Positions 24,687 through 33,841 are shown, counted from the stretch's first letter. The stretch is DNA of 64,000 nt from Palsa-1248 sp963737835 (GCA_963737835.1 CAVTUH010000001.1:2356001-2420000); one strand, 5' to 3'. Program-made: numbers and translations. The notes: a model not told the origin generated them from the letters alone.

Positions 24687-25544
24687 TCAGTTTCCCTCGA
24701 ACACCGGCTTCTGCTTCGCCACAAACGCGTGATAGGCGCGGTGAAAATCGTTCGTGGCCATGCAAATGGCCTGTGCCTGCGCCTCGGCGTCGATCGCATC
24801 GTCGATGCTCATGCTCCACTCGTGGTGCAGCATGCGCTTGGTCATCGCATGGGCGAAGGTCGGGCCGGCCGCCAGTTCCGCGGCGATGGCATGCGCTTCA
24901 CCGAGCAGACTCGCAGGGTCGCACAGCCGATTCAAGAATCCCCATCGCTCGGCTTCGGAGCCGCTCATGCTGCGACCGGTGTACAGCAGCTCCGCGGCGC
25001 GCCCGGAGCCGATGAGACGGGGCAGCAGCGCGCACGCCCCCATGTCACACCCAGCGAGTCCGACGCGCGTGAACAGGAACGCGGTCTGGCTGCGCGCGGT
25101 GCCGAAGCGCAGGTCGGACGCGAGCGCCAGGATCGCTCCGGCGCCCGCGCACACGCCATCGATCGCGGCGACGATGGGCTGCGGCGCTCCCCGCATCGCC
25201 TTGACCAGATCGCCGGTCATCCGCGTGAACGCGAGCAGGCCAGGCATGTCGAGCTTCGTCAACGGGCCGATGATCTCGTGCACATCGCCGCCGGAGCAGA
25301 AGTTCTCGCCCGACCCCGCGATCACGATCGCTCGGACGTCTTCTGCATACGGCATCGCCCGGAACAGGTCTCGCAATTCCGCATACGAATCGAACGTGAG
25401 CGGATTCTTCCGCTGTGGTCGGTCGAGCGTAATCGTGGCCACGGCGTTGCTGACGCTGTAGCGAAAGTGCCGGCTCTGATATTCGGCCAGCGCCCCGCGG
25501 TTGCCGGGCAGCGAGTGGGGTTCCCCTGGCAGGAAGCGAGTCAT
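24687..25544 (-). CDS. Enoyl-CoA hydratase/isomerase (crotonase superfamily) lacking the hydratase Glu pair
   Basis: A 285-aa crotonase. ITLDRPQRKNPLTFDSYAEL, the oxyanion segment GENFCSGGDVHEI, AIDGVCAGAGAILALASDLR and FTRVGLAGCDMGACALLPRL identify it. At the two positions that hold catalytic Glu in classical hydratases I read small or non-acidic residues (AGAGAI and FTRVGLAG), while an Asp lies in GCDMGA. So it is probably not a standard hydratase; isomerase, C-C hydrolase or dehydratase chemistry is possible. It lies 3 bp upstream of the acyl-CoA dehydrogenase in the operon. Confidence 0.83.
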   Translation of the reverse strand: MTRFLPGEPHSLPGNRGALAEYQSRHFRYSVSNAVATITLDRPQRKNPLTFDSYAELRDLFRAMPYAEDVRAIVIAGSGENFCSGGDVHEIIGPLTKLDMPGLLAFTRMTGDLVKAMRGAPQPIVAAIDGVCAGAGAILALASDLRFGTARSQTAFLFTRVGLAGCDMGACALLPRLIGSGRAAELLYTGRSMSGSEAERWGFLNRLCDPASLLGEAHAIAAELAAGPTFAHAMTKRMLHHEWSMSIDDAIDAEAQAQAICMATNDFHRAYHAFVAKQKPVFEGN

Positions 25545-25613
25545 GAGACGGTTGGGCTTGGAGAATCGAGGGTGAGGTCCGGGGTCAGGGGACCGACCAC
25601 GACATGCGACAAC

Positions 25614-25754
25614 GGCGGGTAGGGGCGACGCAATGCGTCGCCCGGGGTGCGGCGGTGGGACGGATGATCCGTCGCCGTCCCGAACGCCACCGCCCGGGCA
25701 CCGTGCACGGCCCCGGCAAACGGCGGGCGACGCATTGCGTCGCCCCTACCCGCC
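25614..25754. repeat. REP palindrome inverted pair (BIME) with inner cruciform
   Basis: GGCGGGTAGGGGCGACGCAATGCGTCGCCC (25614-25643) and its reverse complement form (25725-25754) face each other. Between them GGCGGTGG...CCACCGCC encloses GACGGAT-GAT-CCGTC, so the whole block could fold as one branched structure. It lies within the minus-strand gene run, between the crotonase and SDR genes, and could attenuate or partition expression. Confidence 0.8.
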
Positions 25755-25800
25755 GGATGGCAAGCGTCGTTGTCGTTCCGGGAACCCGAAACCCGGCCGT

Positions 25801-26601
25801 TCATGTCATTTCCCCACCAGAAACAGCGATCGCTTGGCCGGTGACGGCCTCGCTGCCCGGGAGACAGAGCCAGGCGACGGCGTTGGCGACTTCGTCGGGA
25901 CGAATGGGTCGTTGTTGGGGGTTGTGCGCCAACAGGTCGGCCATGGCCTGCTCCGGCGTGCGGCCAGTTTTCGTGACGATCGCGGCGACCGCGTCCTTCA
26001 GCATGTCGGTCTCCGTGAAGCCGGGACAGACCGCGTTGACTGTTACGCCCGTCGTGGCCAGCTCGACACCGAGGGCTCGCGTGAGGCCGACCAGGCCGTG
26101 CTTGGATGCGCAGTAGGCCGACACGTAGCGATAGCCGACGAGTCCAGCCGTGCTCGCGATGTTCACGATGCGTCCCCACCCGGCCGTGGTCATTTCGGCC
26201 GCGACCGCCATGATGGCGTGGAACGCCCCGTCGAGGTTCACAGCCATGAGCCGACGCCACAGGGCGAGATCCATCTTGCGAATGGGTGCCGAACCGGCCT
26301 GTCCGGCGTTGTTGACCAGGATCTGAATCGGCCCGAATCGCGCGCGCGCCTGGTCGAAGGCGCGCGCGAGAGCCTCGGCATCCGTCACATCGCCCGGCAC
26401 CGCATGGAGGCGGCGTGCATCTCCCAGCGACTGGATCGCCGTTCGTAACGTGGTCTCATCTCGGCCGACGATCGTCACACGCGCACCATGTGCCGTCAGT
26501 GTGCGGGTGACGGCAGCGCCGATACCGCGGCCGCCGCCGGTCACGATCGCGTGTTTCCCCTCCAGGCCCCCGGCCGGTGAACTGCTCGTGGGCGCTGTCA
26601 C
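25801..26601 (-). CDS. Short-chain dehydrogenase/reductase
   Basis: A 266-aa classical SDR: TGGGRGIG (residues 21-28), NNAG near residue 97, Ser in IASTAGLVGYR, YCASK and the C-terminal AVTGQAIAVSGGE typical of 3-hydroxyacyl-CoA or FabG-like members. The start overlaps the flavoenzyme stop by 4 bp (ATGA), so it is coupled. In the anthraniloyl-CoA context it could oxidise a ring hydroxyl or reduce a keto group on the alicyclic CoA intermediate; that is inference. Confidence 0.87.
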   Translation of the reverse strand: MTAPTSSSPAGGLEGKHAIVTGGGRGIGAAVTRTLTAHGARVTIVGRDETTLRTAIQSLGDARRLHAVPGDVTDAEALARAFDQARARFGPIQILVNNAGQAGSAPIRKMDLALWRRLMAVNLDGAFHAIMAVAAEMTTAGWGRIVNIASTAGLVGYRYVSAYCASKHGLVGLTRALGVELATTGVTVNAVCPGFTETDMLKDAVAAIVTKTGRTPEQAMADLLAHNPQQRPIRPDEVANAVAWLCLPGSEAVTGQAIAVSGGEMT

Positions 26602-28886
26602 ACCTGGAGGGCCAACTGCGCGGACCGCGCGGCATTGCGCTCGAGCTGCAGCTTACCGGCGAGGTACGGGGATGGCCACCACAGATCGGCGTATCCCTGC
26701 TTGGCGGCCTCGTGGAGGGTCCATGCAGGATTGGCGAGATGCGGTCGCGCCACCGCGCAGAGATCCGCACGCCCCGCGGCGATGATGGTGTTCACGTGAT
26801 CGCCTTCGAAGATATTGCCCACCGCTATGGTCGACACGCCGACCTCGTTCCGGATGCGATCGGACAGCGGGACCTGGAACATGCGGCCATACACCGGCCG
26901 CTCGGCCCTGCTGACCTGACCCGACGAGCAGTCGATCACATCTGCGCCGGCCGCCTTGAAGAGCCGGGCCACGTCGGCCGCGTCGCTCGGGGTAATGCCG
27001 CCAGGCACCCAGTCGTTGGCCGAGATTCGCACACTCATCGGTCGGTCATCGGGCCATGCTTCGCGCATCGCGCTGAACACCGCGAGCGGGAACCGGCACC
27101 GGTTCTCCAGAGACCCGCCGAAGCAGTCTGTGCGCTGATTGGTGAGCGGCGAGATGAACGCGGACAACAGGTACCCGTGGGCGCAGTGCAGCTCGAGCCA
27201 GTCGAATCCCGCCGTCGTCGCGCGTCGCGTGGCGGCGACGAAATCAGAGAGGATGCGGTCGAGATCGTCCAGGGTCGCTTCACGTGGCGTTTGTGACACG
27301 CCCTCGATATACGGCAGTGGCGAGGCAGAGATCAGCGGCCAGTTGTCCTGCGGGAGGGGCTGGTCGATGCCTTCCCAGCCCAGTCGAGTCGACCCCTTTC
27401 GTCCCGAGTGCCCCAGCTGGATCGCGATCTTGGCATCCGTATGCATGTGGACGTAGTCCACGATCCGCTTCCACGCCGCGCTCTGCGCGTCGTTCCACAA
27501 GCCCAGACAGCCTGGCGTGATCCGGGCATCGGGCGACACACAGGTCATCTCCGTGAACACCATGGCGGCCCCGCCCATCGCGCGCGCGCCAAAATGCACG
27601 AGATGGAAATCGTTCGGCAGACCATCGGTCGCCATGTAGGTCGCCATGGGTGAGCAGAGCACGCGATTCTTGAGTGAGACCGCCCGCGCCGTGAAGGGTG
27701 TGAACATGGGCGGGATCGCGTGGTCGACGCCGGAGCGGGCGGCGAACCAGGACTCGACTGTGCGGACGTAGCACGAATCGCGGACCCGCAGATTGTCGTG
27801 GCCGATCCGCTGGCTGCCGGTGAGCAGGCTGTAGGCGAACTGCTCTGGCTCCAACTGCACGTAACGCTCGATGTGCTCGAACCACTCCATCCGATTTCGG
27901 GCGGCGCTCTGCAGCTTGAGCGCTTCGGTCTCGCGCTCGCCCTGGTACTGAGCCAGCGCCAATGCGACGTCTCCCGTGCGCTGGCTCAGCACCCGCGCCA
28001 GCGCCATCGCATCCTCCATGGCCAGCTTGGTGCCCGACCCGATGCTGAAGTGCGCGGTGTGCGCGGCATCACCGATCAGCACAATGTTGTCGTGGTGCCA
28101 CCGCTCGCAGAGCACGCGCTGGAAGCGGAGCCAGACGGCCGAGCCCCGGAGATGACGGGCGTTCGAGACCAGCGACCCGCCGTCAAGCCGGTCCTTGAAC
28201 AGCTGCTCGCAGAGCGCGACGGACGCAGGCGCGTCCATCTGCTCGATCCCCGCGCGCTGCCACGTCTCCTCGGGCGTCTCGACGATGAACGTCGACCACT
28301 CCTCGTCGAATCGATACGCGTGGAGAATGAACCAGCCCCAGGGCGTCTCGCGGAAATCGAAGGTGAACGCGTCAAGCTGGCGCCGGCTGCCGAGCCAGAT
28401 GAACCGGTTCGGTCGCACATCGATGTTGGGGCGAAAGATGTCCGCATACGCCTTCCGCGTCGTGGAGAAGACACCGTCGGCGGCAACGACCAGGTCGTAG
28501 CGTCTGGCATACGCGGCCGGATCGGCGACCTCGGTCTCGAACACCAGCTCCACGCCCAGATCAGCGGCGCGACGCTGCAGAATGTCGAGGAGTCGCAGTC
28601 GCGCGATGCCACAAAACCCGTGGCCGCTCGACGTGAACCGCCGCCCCTTGAAGAACACGTCAATGTCATCCCAGTGGCGAAAGGCGCGCGTGATCTCGCT
28701 GTGCGTCGTCGGGTCGGCATCCTTGAAGCCGTCCATCGTCTTGTCGGAGAACACCACACCCCAGCCAAAGGTGCTGTCGGCGCGATTGCGCTCGACGACC
28801 GTGATCTGTGCTCGTGGATCCGCTTTCTTCGCGAGGATCGCGAAGTACAGGCCAGCCGGTCCGCCGCCGACGCAGACGATCTTCAT
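26598..28886 (-). CDS. Anthraniloyl-CoA monooxygenase/reductase-type fused flavoenzyme
   Basis: A 762-aa two-domain protein. Residues 1-~375 are a flavin monooxygenase: GGGPAGLYFA (7-16), the DVRP/FxxR middle and GDAAHTAHFSIGSGTK (272-287). Residues ~390-762 are an old-yellow-enzyme reductase: LKNRVLCSPMATYMATDG, AIQLGHSGRKGS (488-499), LHCAHGYLLSAFISPLTNQR and FGGSLENRCRFPL. This fusion is that of 2-aminobenzoyl-CoA monooxygenase/reductase and salicylyl-CoA 5-hydroxylase homologues. The characterised enzyme (Azoarcus evansii) hydroxylates and reduces 2-aminobenzoyl-CoA to 2-amino-5-oxocyclohex-1-enecarboxyl-CoA using O2 and NADH. It overlaps SDR and IorB genes by 4 bp on each side. The length matches the family. 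Substrate could also be salicyl-CoA; tryptophan genes nearby favour anthraniloyl-CoA. Confidence 0.9.
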   Translation of the reverse strand: MKIVCVGGGPAGLYFAILAKKADPRAQITVVERNRADSTFGWGVVFSDKTMDGFKDADPTTHSEITRAFRHWDDIDVFFKGRRFTSSGHGFCGIARLRLLDILQRRAADLGVELVFETEVADPAAYARRYDLVVAADGVFSTTRKAYADIFRPNIDVRPNRFIWLGSRRQLDAFTFDFRETPWGWFILHAYRFDEEWSTFIVETPEETWQRAGIEQMDAPASVALCEQLFKDRLDGGSLVSNARHLRGSAVWLRFQRVLCERWHHDNIVLIGDAAHTAHFSIGSGTKLAMEDAMALARVLSQRTGDVALALAQYQGERETEALKLQSAARNRMEWFEHIERYVQLEPEQFAYSLLTGSQRIGHDNLRVRDSCYVRTVESWFAARSGVDHAIPPMFTPFTARAVSLKNRVLCSPMATYMATDGLPNDFHLVHFGARAMGGAAMVFTEMTCVSPDARITPGCLGLWNDAQSAAWKRIVDYVHMHTDAKIAIQLGHSGRKGSTRLGWEGIDQPLPQDNWPLISASPLPYIEGVSQTPREATLDDLDRILSDFVAATRRATTAGFDWLELHCAHGYLLSAFISPLTNQRTDCFGGSLENRCRFPLAVFSAMREAWPDDRPMSVRISANDWVPGGITPSDAADVARLFKAAGADVIDCSSGQVSRAERPVYGRMFQVPLSDRIRNEVGVSTIAVGNIFEGDHVNTIIAAGRADLCAVARPHLANPAWTLHEAAKQGYADLWWPSPYLAGKLQLERNAARSAQLALQV

Positions 28887-30469
28887 GTGCCCGGCGGGAC
28901 GTCGGACAGCGCTTTGGCCAGCTTCTCTCCGGTGTCGTCTGCGAGAGCGGCGTCCTGCAGGGCGCGCAGCCGCGACGCCGCATCGGCGCGGCCCCGCAGC
29001 GCGGGCCAGGCGGCCATCACCGTGTCAAAGTTCTTCAGGCCGCGCGCGTGAGTATCGCCGTACCCCTTGAGCAGCCGCGGGCACGCGGCAACGGCGAGTG
29101 CGAGCTCGTACTCTCGTTCCGCCAGCGCGGGCAACTGCGCGAGCCACGCGTCGATCGCGACCTGCTCGCGACCGAACCGCAAGGATCGCCGGCGGCCCGG
29201 TCGCAAGCTGGCGATCGCGTAGAGCTGGAGGTACCCGTGCAGCGACGTGGTGGGTACGACCTTGCCGCGGCGCGTGAGTCGGTCGACTACCGCTCGCGCC
29301 CAGCGCGAGCGGAGCAGCCACCGACCTGTGCCTGCCGGCAGAATGTCGCTCATCTCCTCGATACGCGGGTGGAGAAAGTCGTTGATGCGCACCAGTTGGG
29401 CGGGCCGCGCTCGCGACTCACGCTCGACGCGCTCGAATCGGCTCCGCCGAATCTTCAGATCCGCGACGCGAATCGCGTCCTCGTAGGCCATCCAGAGCGC
29501 CAGCTGGCGTCCCGTCTCGCGCAGCAGCGCAAACTCCCCATTCCAATGTCCGTCCACCTCGCGGATCGGCTCGAGGCGGTCGAGGTACTGCGTCGCATAC
29601 CGGACATCCTGATAATCGGCAAGTCGCGTGATGCCGGCGAACAGGATGTCGTGCGCCGCCTCGGGGAACCCCCGTTGTACTCGAGACGCCAGCGAATACA
29701 GCCGCGGCCCGACAGGCGGCTCGGCAGCCGTCTCCGGTGATGGAGCAGCCACGGCCGGCTCCGCAGCGGCCTGTGAGGCCGTGGCAAACCCTGCCTCGAA
29801 TGCCGCCAAGCTGGAGGTCACCCCGACTCCGCCACGGCGAATCCCGTCCTCGTACTGCTCGCGCGAGAAGGGGAGGACACCCGTCGCGGCCAGCGCGCCG
29901 AACAGCGCCGCGCTGATGACACTCCGCGTCTCCTCCGCGATCTGCGCGAAGTCGCCTTGTACGAAGCGCTTCGCGGCCGCCGCGCCCGCCTCGATGAGCG
30001 CCGCGCTGTCGACGCGGCCGTCTGCCATCGCGGTGCGCTCGGTCATCGAGTACACGCGATTGGTCGAGGCGATCAGCGTCGTGCGATCAGCGGTTACGAG
30101 TCCGCGTTGCACGGCGCGGCCGGCCTCCATGAGCTCCGACGCGATGACGACGTCGACCTCGCCCGGTACGGGCATGAGCGACAGCACAGGTGGCCGGCCG
30201 GCTTTCGCGACCGCTGCCTCGGGGAAGATCTCCAGGTAGTAGATCGTTGCACCGGTGCGTTGGGCGACACCGGGGACCGACGTCGTCTGCGCGTAGTAGC
30301 CAGCGTGCTCGGCGACATCCACGATCCAATCGGCCAATACGCCGCCCCCTTCGCCTCCCATCGCGAGAATGGCGACCGTGGTGGCACGTGGCCGCTCCGC
30401 CTGAGACGGAGCGGCCACGAGAGAGGAGAACTCCTGAGAGGAGAGAGGAGACGTAACTACAGGGGTCAA
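28883..30469 (-). CDS. Indolepyruvate oxidoreductase beta-type subunit fused to DUF6537
   Basis: A 528-aa protein. Residues ~30-225 are the gamma/beta domain of 2-oxoacid:acceptor oxidoreductases: ILAMGGEGGGVLADWI, TTSVPGVAQRTGATIYYLE and the LxPVPGEVDVVIASELMEAGR segment. After a Pro/Ala linker (about 235-265) comes a helical ~260-residue region (LASRVQRGFPEAAHDILFAG, KNFDTVMAAWPALRG) of the DUF6537 type, often attached to IorB-like proteins. It pairs with IorA to convert aryl-2-oxoacids to aryl-acyl-CoA and reduced ferredoxin. It overlaps the flavoenzyme by 4 bp, tying it to the aromatic-CoA operon; 87 bp separate it from IorA. Confidence 0.85.
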   Translation of the reverse strand: MTPVVTSPLSSQEFSSLVAAPSQAERPRATTVAILAMGGEGGGVLADWIVDVAEHAGYYAQTTSVPGVAQRTGATIYYLEIFPEAAVAKAGRPPVLSLMPVPGEVDVVIASELMEAGRAVQRGLVTADRTTLIASTNRVYSMTERTAMADGRVDSAALIEAGAAAAKRFVQGDFAQIAEETRSVISAALFGALAATGVLPFSREQYEDGIRRGGVGVTSSLAAFEAGFATASQAAAEPAVAAPSPETAAEPPVGPRLYSLASRVQRGFPEAAHDILFAGITRLADYQDVRYATQYLDRLEPIREVDGHWNGEFALLRETGRQLALWMAYEDAIRVADLKIRRSRFERVERESRARPAQLVRINDFLHPRIEEMSDILPAGTGRWLLRSRWARAVVDRLTRRGKVVPTTSLHGYLQLYAIASLRPGRRRSLRFGREQVAIDAWLAQLPALAEREYELALAVAACPRLLKGYGDTHARGLKNFDTVMAAWPALRGRADAASRLRALQDAALADDTGEKLAKALSDVPPGT

Positions 30470-30556
30470 GGGTTAGGGGTGCTTCTACTTCTAATGGTTA
30501 CAAAAGGCCTGGGGCAACCGACGGCGTCGGTCGCCCACTGATTTTGCTACTAACCG

Positions 30557-32728
30557 TCATCCAAAAACCCCCGCCAAACGGCGATCAATGCGACGCTGCA
30601 GAATGCGAATCACGGCCTGCCTGACGCGCCCCGCGAAGCGCTCCCAGAGGCTCGGGTTGGAAATGATGTCGGTGCGGTAGAACGACGGGCAGAGGACTGC
30701 GGCGTGCGCGACCTCTCCACACAGGCCGCAGCCGACGCAGCTGTCGATCACCGTCGCGACCGGATCCTGCCGGAGCGGGTCGGGGTTGGGCGCGACCGTC
30801 AGCGACGGACAGCCTGACAGCCGGATGCACGAGTGGTCACCAGTGCACATATCCGGGTCGACGCCGAATCGCTCGCGCACGACGCGGACGCCGTCCTGCG
30901 CCGCTTTCGCGAGCTGTGGCTTGACGCGGCGCTGTTTGTTCAGCATGCACTCGCTTTGCGCGACGATCACCTTCGGCCCGCGCTCCTTGGTCGTGAGCGC
31001 CTCTCGCAGGGTGTCGCGCATCTTCGCGACGTCGTAGGTGTTGGTGATCGTGCGGACCCACTTGACTCCCACGCCGCGCACGGCGTCGGCGATCGACAGC
31101 CGGGTCGTGCGAATGGGATTCGTGGCGGCCGAGGACAGGATGTCCTGCCCGCCGGTAGCGGCGGTGTAGGCGTTGTCCACGACGATCAAGACATTGTCGC
31201 TCTGATTGAAGACGGCATTGCCAACGCCGCTCGTGAGGCCATTGTGCCAGAACCCTCCGTCGCCCATCACGGCGAGCGTCCGGCGATTGGTGGTCTTGGT
31301 GTTGAGGGCGGCGGCGCCGGCCCATCCCAGTCCGTACCCCATCGTCGTCGCGCCAATGTTGAACGGCGGCAGAATCGAGAACAGGTGGCACCCAATGTCG
31401 CAGCTGACATGGTGCGGGCCGATCTCGCGCTCCACGAGCTTCATCGCGGCGAAAATCGGGCGCTCAGGACACCCCGTACAGAACGACGGCGGCCGGGCAT
31501 GCACCTGTGCGCCGACGTCTGGAGCGGCGGCGCGCGGCGCCGGCGCGGGGGCGGGGGCGGGGCGAACGACGGATGGCAGCTTCGCGCGATCGAGCAGGTT
31601 GGGTGCATACCGGTCCACGAAGGCGAAGACGCCCTTGGTAACCGTTGCGCCCGTGTACTCGCCCGCCATGGGCAGCATGTCCTTGCCGTGCAACGTCGTG
31701 TCCATCCCCGCCTTCCGCAGGATGGCGTGCAAGTTCTGCTCGATGAAGTCGGGCTGTCCCTCTTCGATCACCAACACCCCGCGCTTGCCGGCGCAGAACC
31801 GCTGGACTTCAGCCTCGACAAGCGGATAGGTGACGTTCAGGACGTAGAGCGGGATCGTGGACTCGCCGAACGCGTCGGAGAGACCGAGCAGTTCCAGCGA
31901 CCGGATGGTCGCGTTGTACATCCCGCCCTGCAAAATGATGCCGAAGTCGCGGGCATCGGCCGCGAAGAACTCGTTGAGGGCATGGTCCTGGATGAACTGC
32001 TGCGCGGCAGGCCAGCGCGTGCGGATCTTCTCCTGCTCGTGGAGAAAGCTCGCAGGTGGCAAGACGATGCGCGTGACATCGCGGACTGGATGCTCGATGG
32101 CATCCTTGAGCGTGAAGGTGGGTCGGATGTTGTTCTTGGCGGCGAACTGGCCGTGCACGTGGCACGCGCGGATGCGGAGCTCGAGCATGACCGGCGTGTT
32201 GGTTGCCTCGGACAGGGCGAATCCTTCTTCGACCGCGCGCACAATGCAGGGCAAGTTCGGCCGCGGATCGAGCAGCCACATCTGTGACTTCATCGCGAAC
32301 GCGTGGGAGCGTTCCTGCATGATGCTCGAGCCGTCGCCGTAATCCTCGCCGACGATGATGAGCGCTCCGCCGGTGACGCCGCCCAATGCCAGATTCGCAA
32401 GCGCATCAGAGGCGACGTTGGTGCCGACCGTCGACTTGAAGGTGACGGCGCCCCGCAGGGGATAGTTGACCGACGCCGCGAGCGTGGCTGCCGCTGTCGC
32501 CTCCGAGGCGCTGTGCTCGAAATGCACCCCCAGCTCCTCGAGGATGTCGTTCGCGTCGGTGAGGACGTCCATGAGGTGCGAGATCGGCGCGCCCTGATAG
32601 CCGGCCACGTATGACACGCCGGACTGGAGCAGCGCCTTGGTGACCGCGAGAATCCCCTCGCCGCGGAAGGTCTCGCCCTCGCCGAGGTACAGCTTCTGGA
32701 CTTCCTTCGTAAAGGACCGCTCGGCCAT
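30557..32728 (-). CDS. iorA: Indolepyruvate ferredoxin oxidoreductase alpha-type subunit
   Basis: A 723-aa TPP enzyme. Residues ~20-190 are the pyrimidine-binding domain (SGVSYVAGYQGAPISHLMDV, HFEHSASEATAAATLAAS). The TPP-binding motif starts at 488: MGDGGFWHNGLTSG and VDNAYTAATGGQDI. The C-terminal ferredoxin region has Cys clusters CTGDHSCIRLSGCP and CVGCGLCGEV...LCP, so two 4Fe-4S clusters are possible. It oxidatively decarboxylates aryl pyruvates with CoA, giving reduced ferredoxin. An Ala/Pro linker lies near residue 395. Its role here could be indolepyruvate or another aromatic 2-oxoacid from the cluster. No ferredoxin gene is adjacent. Confidence 0.87.
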   Translation of the reverse strand: MAERSFTKEVQKLYLGEGETFRGEGILAVTKALLQSGVSYVAGYQGAPISHLMDVLTDANDILEELGVHFEHSASEATAAATLAASVNYPLRGAVTFKSTVGTNVASDALANLALGGVTGGALIIVGEDYGDGSSIMQERSHAFAMKSQMWLLDPRPNLPCIVRAVEEGFALSEATNTPVMLELRIRACHVHGQFAAKNNIRPTFTLKDAIEHPVRDVTRIVLPPASFLHEQEKIRTRWPAAQQFIQDHALNEFFAADARDFGIILQGGMYNATIRSLELLGLSDAFGESTIPLYVLNVTYPLVEAEVQRFCAGKRGVLVIEEGQPDFIEQNLHAILRKAGMDTTLHGKDMLPMAGEYTGATVTKGVFAFVDRYAPNLLDRAKLPSVVRPAPAPAPAPRAAAPDVGAQVHARPPSFCTGCPERPIFAAMKLVEREIGPHHVSCDIGCHLFSILPPFNIGATTMGYGLGWAGAAALNTKTTNRRTLAVMGDGGFWHNGLTSGVGNAVFNQSDNVLIVVDNAYTAATGGQDILSSAATNPIRTTRLSIADAVRGVGVKWVRTITNTYDVAKMRDTLREALTTKERGPKVIVAQSECMLNKQRRVKPQLAKAAQDGVRVVRERFGVDPDMCTGDHSCIRLSGCPSLTVAPNPDPLRQDPVATVIDSCVGCGLCGEVAHAAVLCPSFYRTDIISNPSLWERFAGRVRQAVIRILQRRIDRRLAGVFG

Positions 32729-33027
32729 GGGGCGAGAGGGCTAAGGGAAAGAGGAGAGCGAGTTTGGGCCTATCTAATTAGTAAGCCTGGTGACGGAGCA
32801 GCGAGAGGTGCGGGGCGGGCGCGGCCGCACCGCGGCCGAGAGAGTAGCAATAGAGAAAGTGGAAAGTAGACAAAAAGCGCTTCGGGGCGCGGTCGCGTCG
32901 GTAACGGGTGACGGGAACGACAACATACTGTCGGCGCGACGGCGAAAGATAATGGTAGAGCTCGGTTGACACGAGCCAGTGCACGTCGAGTTTTCCCGTC
33001 ACCCGTCTTCCGTCACCCGTCACCCCG
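32729..33027. other. Intergenic region with GTGACGGG-type repeats, no gene
   Basis: The 299 bp hold the upstream region of iorA and the 3' side of the cyclase gene. Short repeats GTAACGGGTGACGGGAA (about 32899-32915) and CCCGTCACCCGTCTTCCGTC (about 32995-33014) form loose inverted arms, a possible third heptamer-like flavour (CCGTCAC). An 87-codon frame across it on the minus strand has no start context or family and is rejected. Confidence 0.45.
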
Positions 33028-33810
33028 TCACGCCTTCGCAACCAGTGCCAGGACCCGGCACGGGCTCCCGGAGCCGCGAACGATCTTGAGCGGCGGTGTG
33101 ATCAGAATCGCGCCTTTGGGCGGGAGCTTGTCGAGGTTCGTGAGGCTGGCCAGCCCGAACTTGTTGCTCCCGTGCATGATGCTATGGCAGGGGAATGGCG
33201 GGTTGAACGTGAATGCCTGGCCGGCGTCAGTCCCGACGCCCTCGGAGCCCCAGCCGATGACATTGCGCTCACGCGCGAGGAAAGGGACGAGGTCCGGGTG
33301 TGGGCCGGGGACGTGGGCACCGTCCTCTTTCATGTTGAGAAATGCTGAGGGATCGCGTCGCTTCGACCAGTCGGTGCGCATCAGCACCCACGATCCGGCC
33401 TCGATGCGACCGTGTGTCTTCTCCCATCCCTCGATGTGTTGAATCGTGAGCAAAAAATCGGAATTCTTGGAGACTTCCTTCGACACATCCACCACGCAGG
33501 CAGGGGCGACGAACTTCTCGGCCGGGATCGAATCGGTGGCGTTGCTGGGGTAGTCCTTGCCAGTGACCCAGTGGATCGGCGCGTCGAAATGCGTGCCGGT
33601 GTGCTCGCCGCACGAGAAGTTGTTCCAGTACCATGCCGGTCCGCGGCTGTCGTACTTCGAGATCTCTTCGATCTCGAACGGCCAACTCTTCCCGAAGTCC
33701 GGCGGTAATTGGATGACCGGTGTCGTGGGATCCAGCGGCTGCGTGAGATCGACGACGCGGATCGCGCCGTTCGCAATCGCGGTTGCGAATTGGGTGAGTA
33801 GGTCTGGCAC
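33028..33810 (-). CDS. Cyclase-family metal hydrolase, candidate kynurenine formamidase
   Basis: A 260-aa cyclase-family protein. The metal site HTGTHFDAPIHW is at residues 70-81 (His70, His74, Asp76, His80), the signature of KynB-type kynurenine formamidase and related cyclases. The N-terminus VVDLTQPLDPTTPV and the later TDWSKR and C-terminal GSGSPCRVLALV also fit. KynB hydrolyses N-formyl-kynurenine to kynurenine and formate. Several family members have other substrates. The GTG start at 33810 is chosen because frames further upstream read through repeat DNA. It shares the cluster with tryptophan 2,3-dioxygenase, whose product is its natural substrate. Confidence 0.78.
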   Translation of the reverse strand: MPDLLTQFATAIANGAIRVVDLTQPLDPTTPVIQLPPDFGKSWPFEIEEISKYDSRGPAWYWNNFSCGEHTGTHFDAPIHWVTGKDYPSNATDSIPAEKFVAPACVVDVSKEVSKNSDFLLTIQHIEGWEKTHGRIEAGSWVLMRTDWSKRRDPSAFLNMKEDGAHVPGPHPDLVPFLARERNVIGWGSEGVGTDAGQAFTFNPPFPCHSIMHGSNKFGLASLTNLDKLPPKGAILITPPLKIVRGSGSPCRVLALVAKA

Positions 33811-33841
33811 GGTGGTAGGATTGGGATGGGGGTTAAACCTG

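Noticed and set aside
32778..33041. 87-aa minus-strand frame between iorA and the cyclase gene
   Set aside because: It reads through short intergenic repeats, has no ribosome site or family, and overlaps the cyclase gene end.
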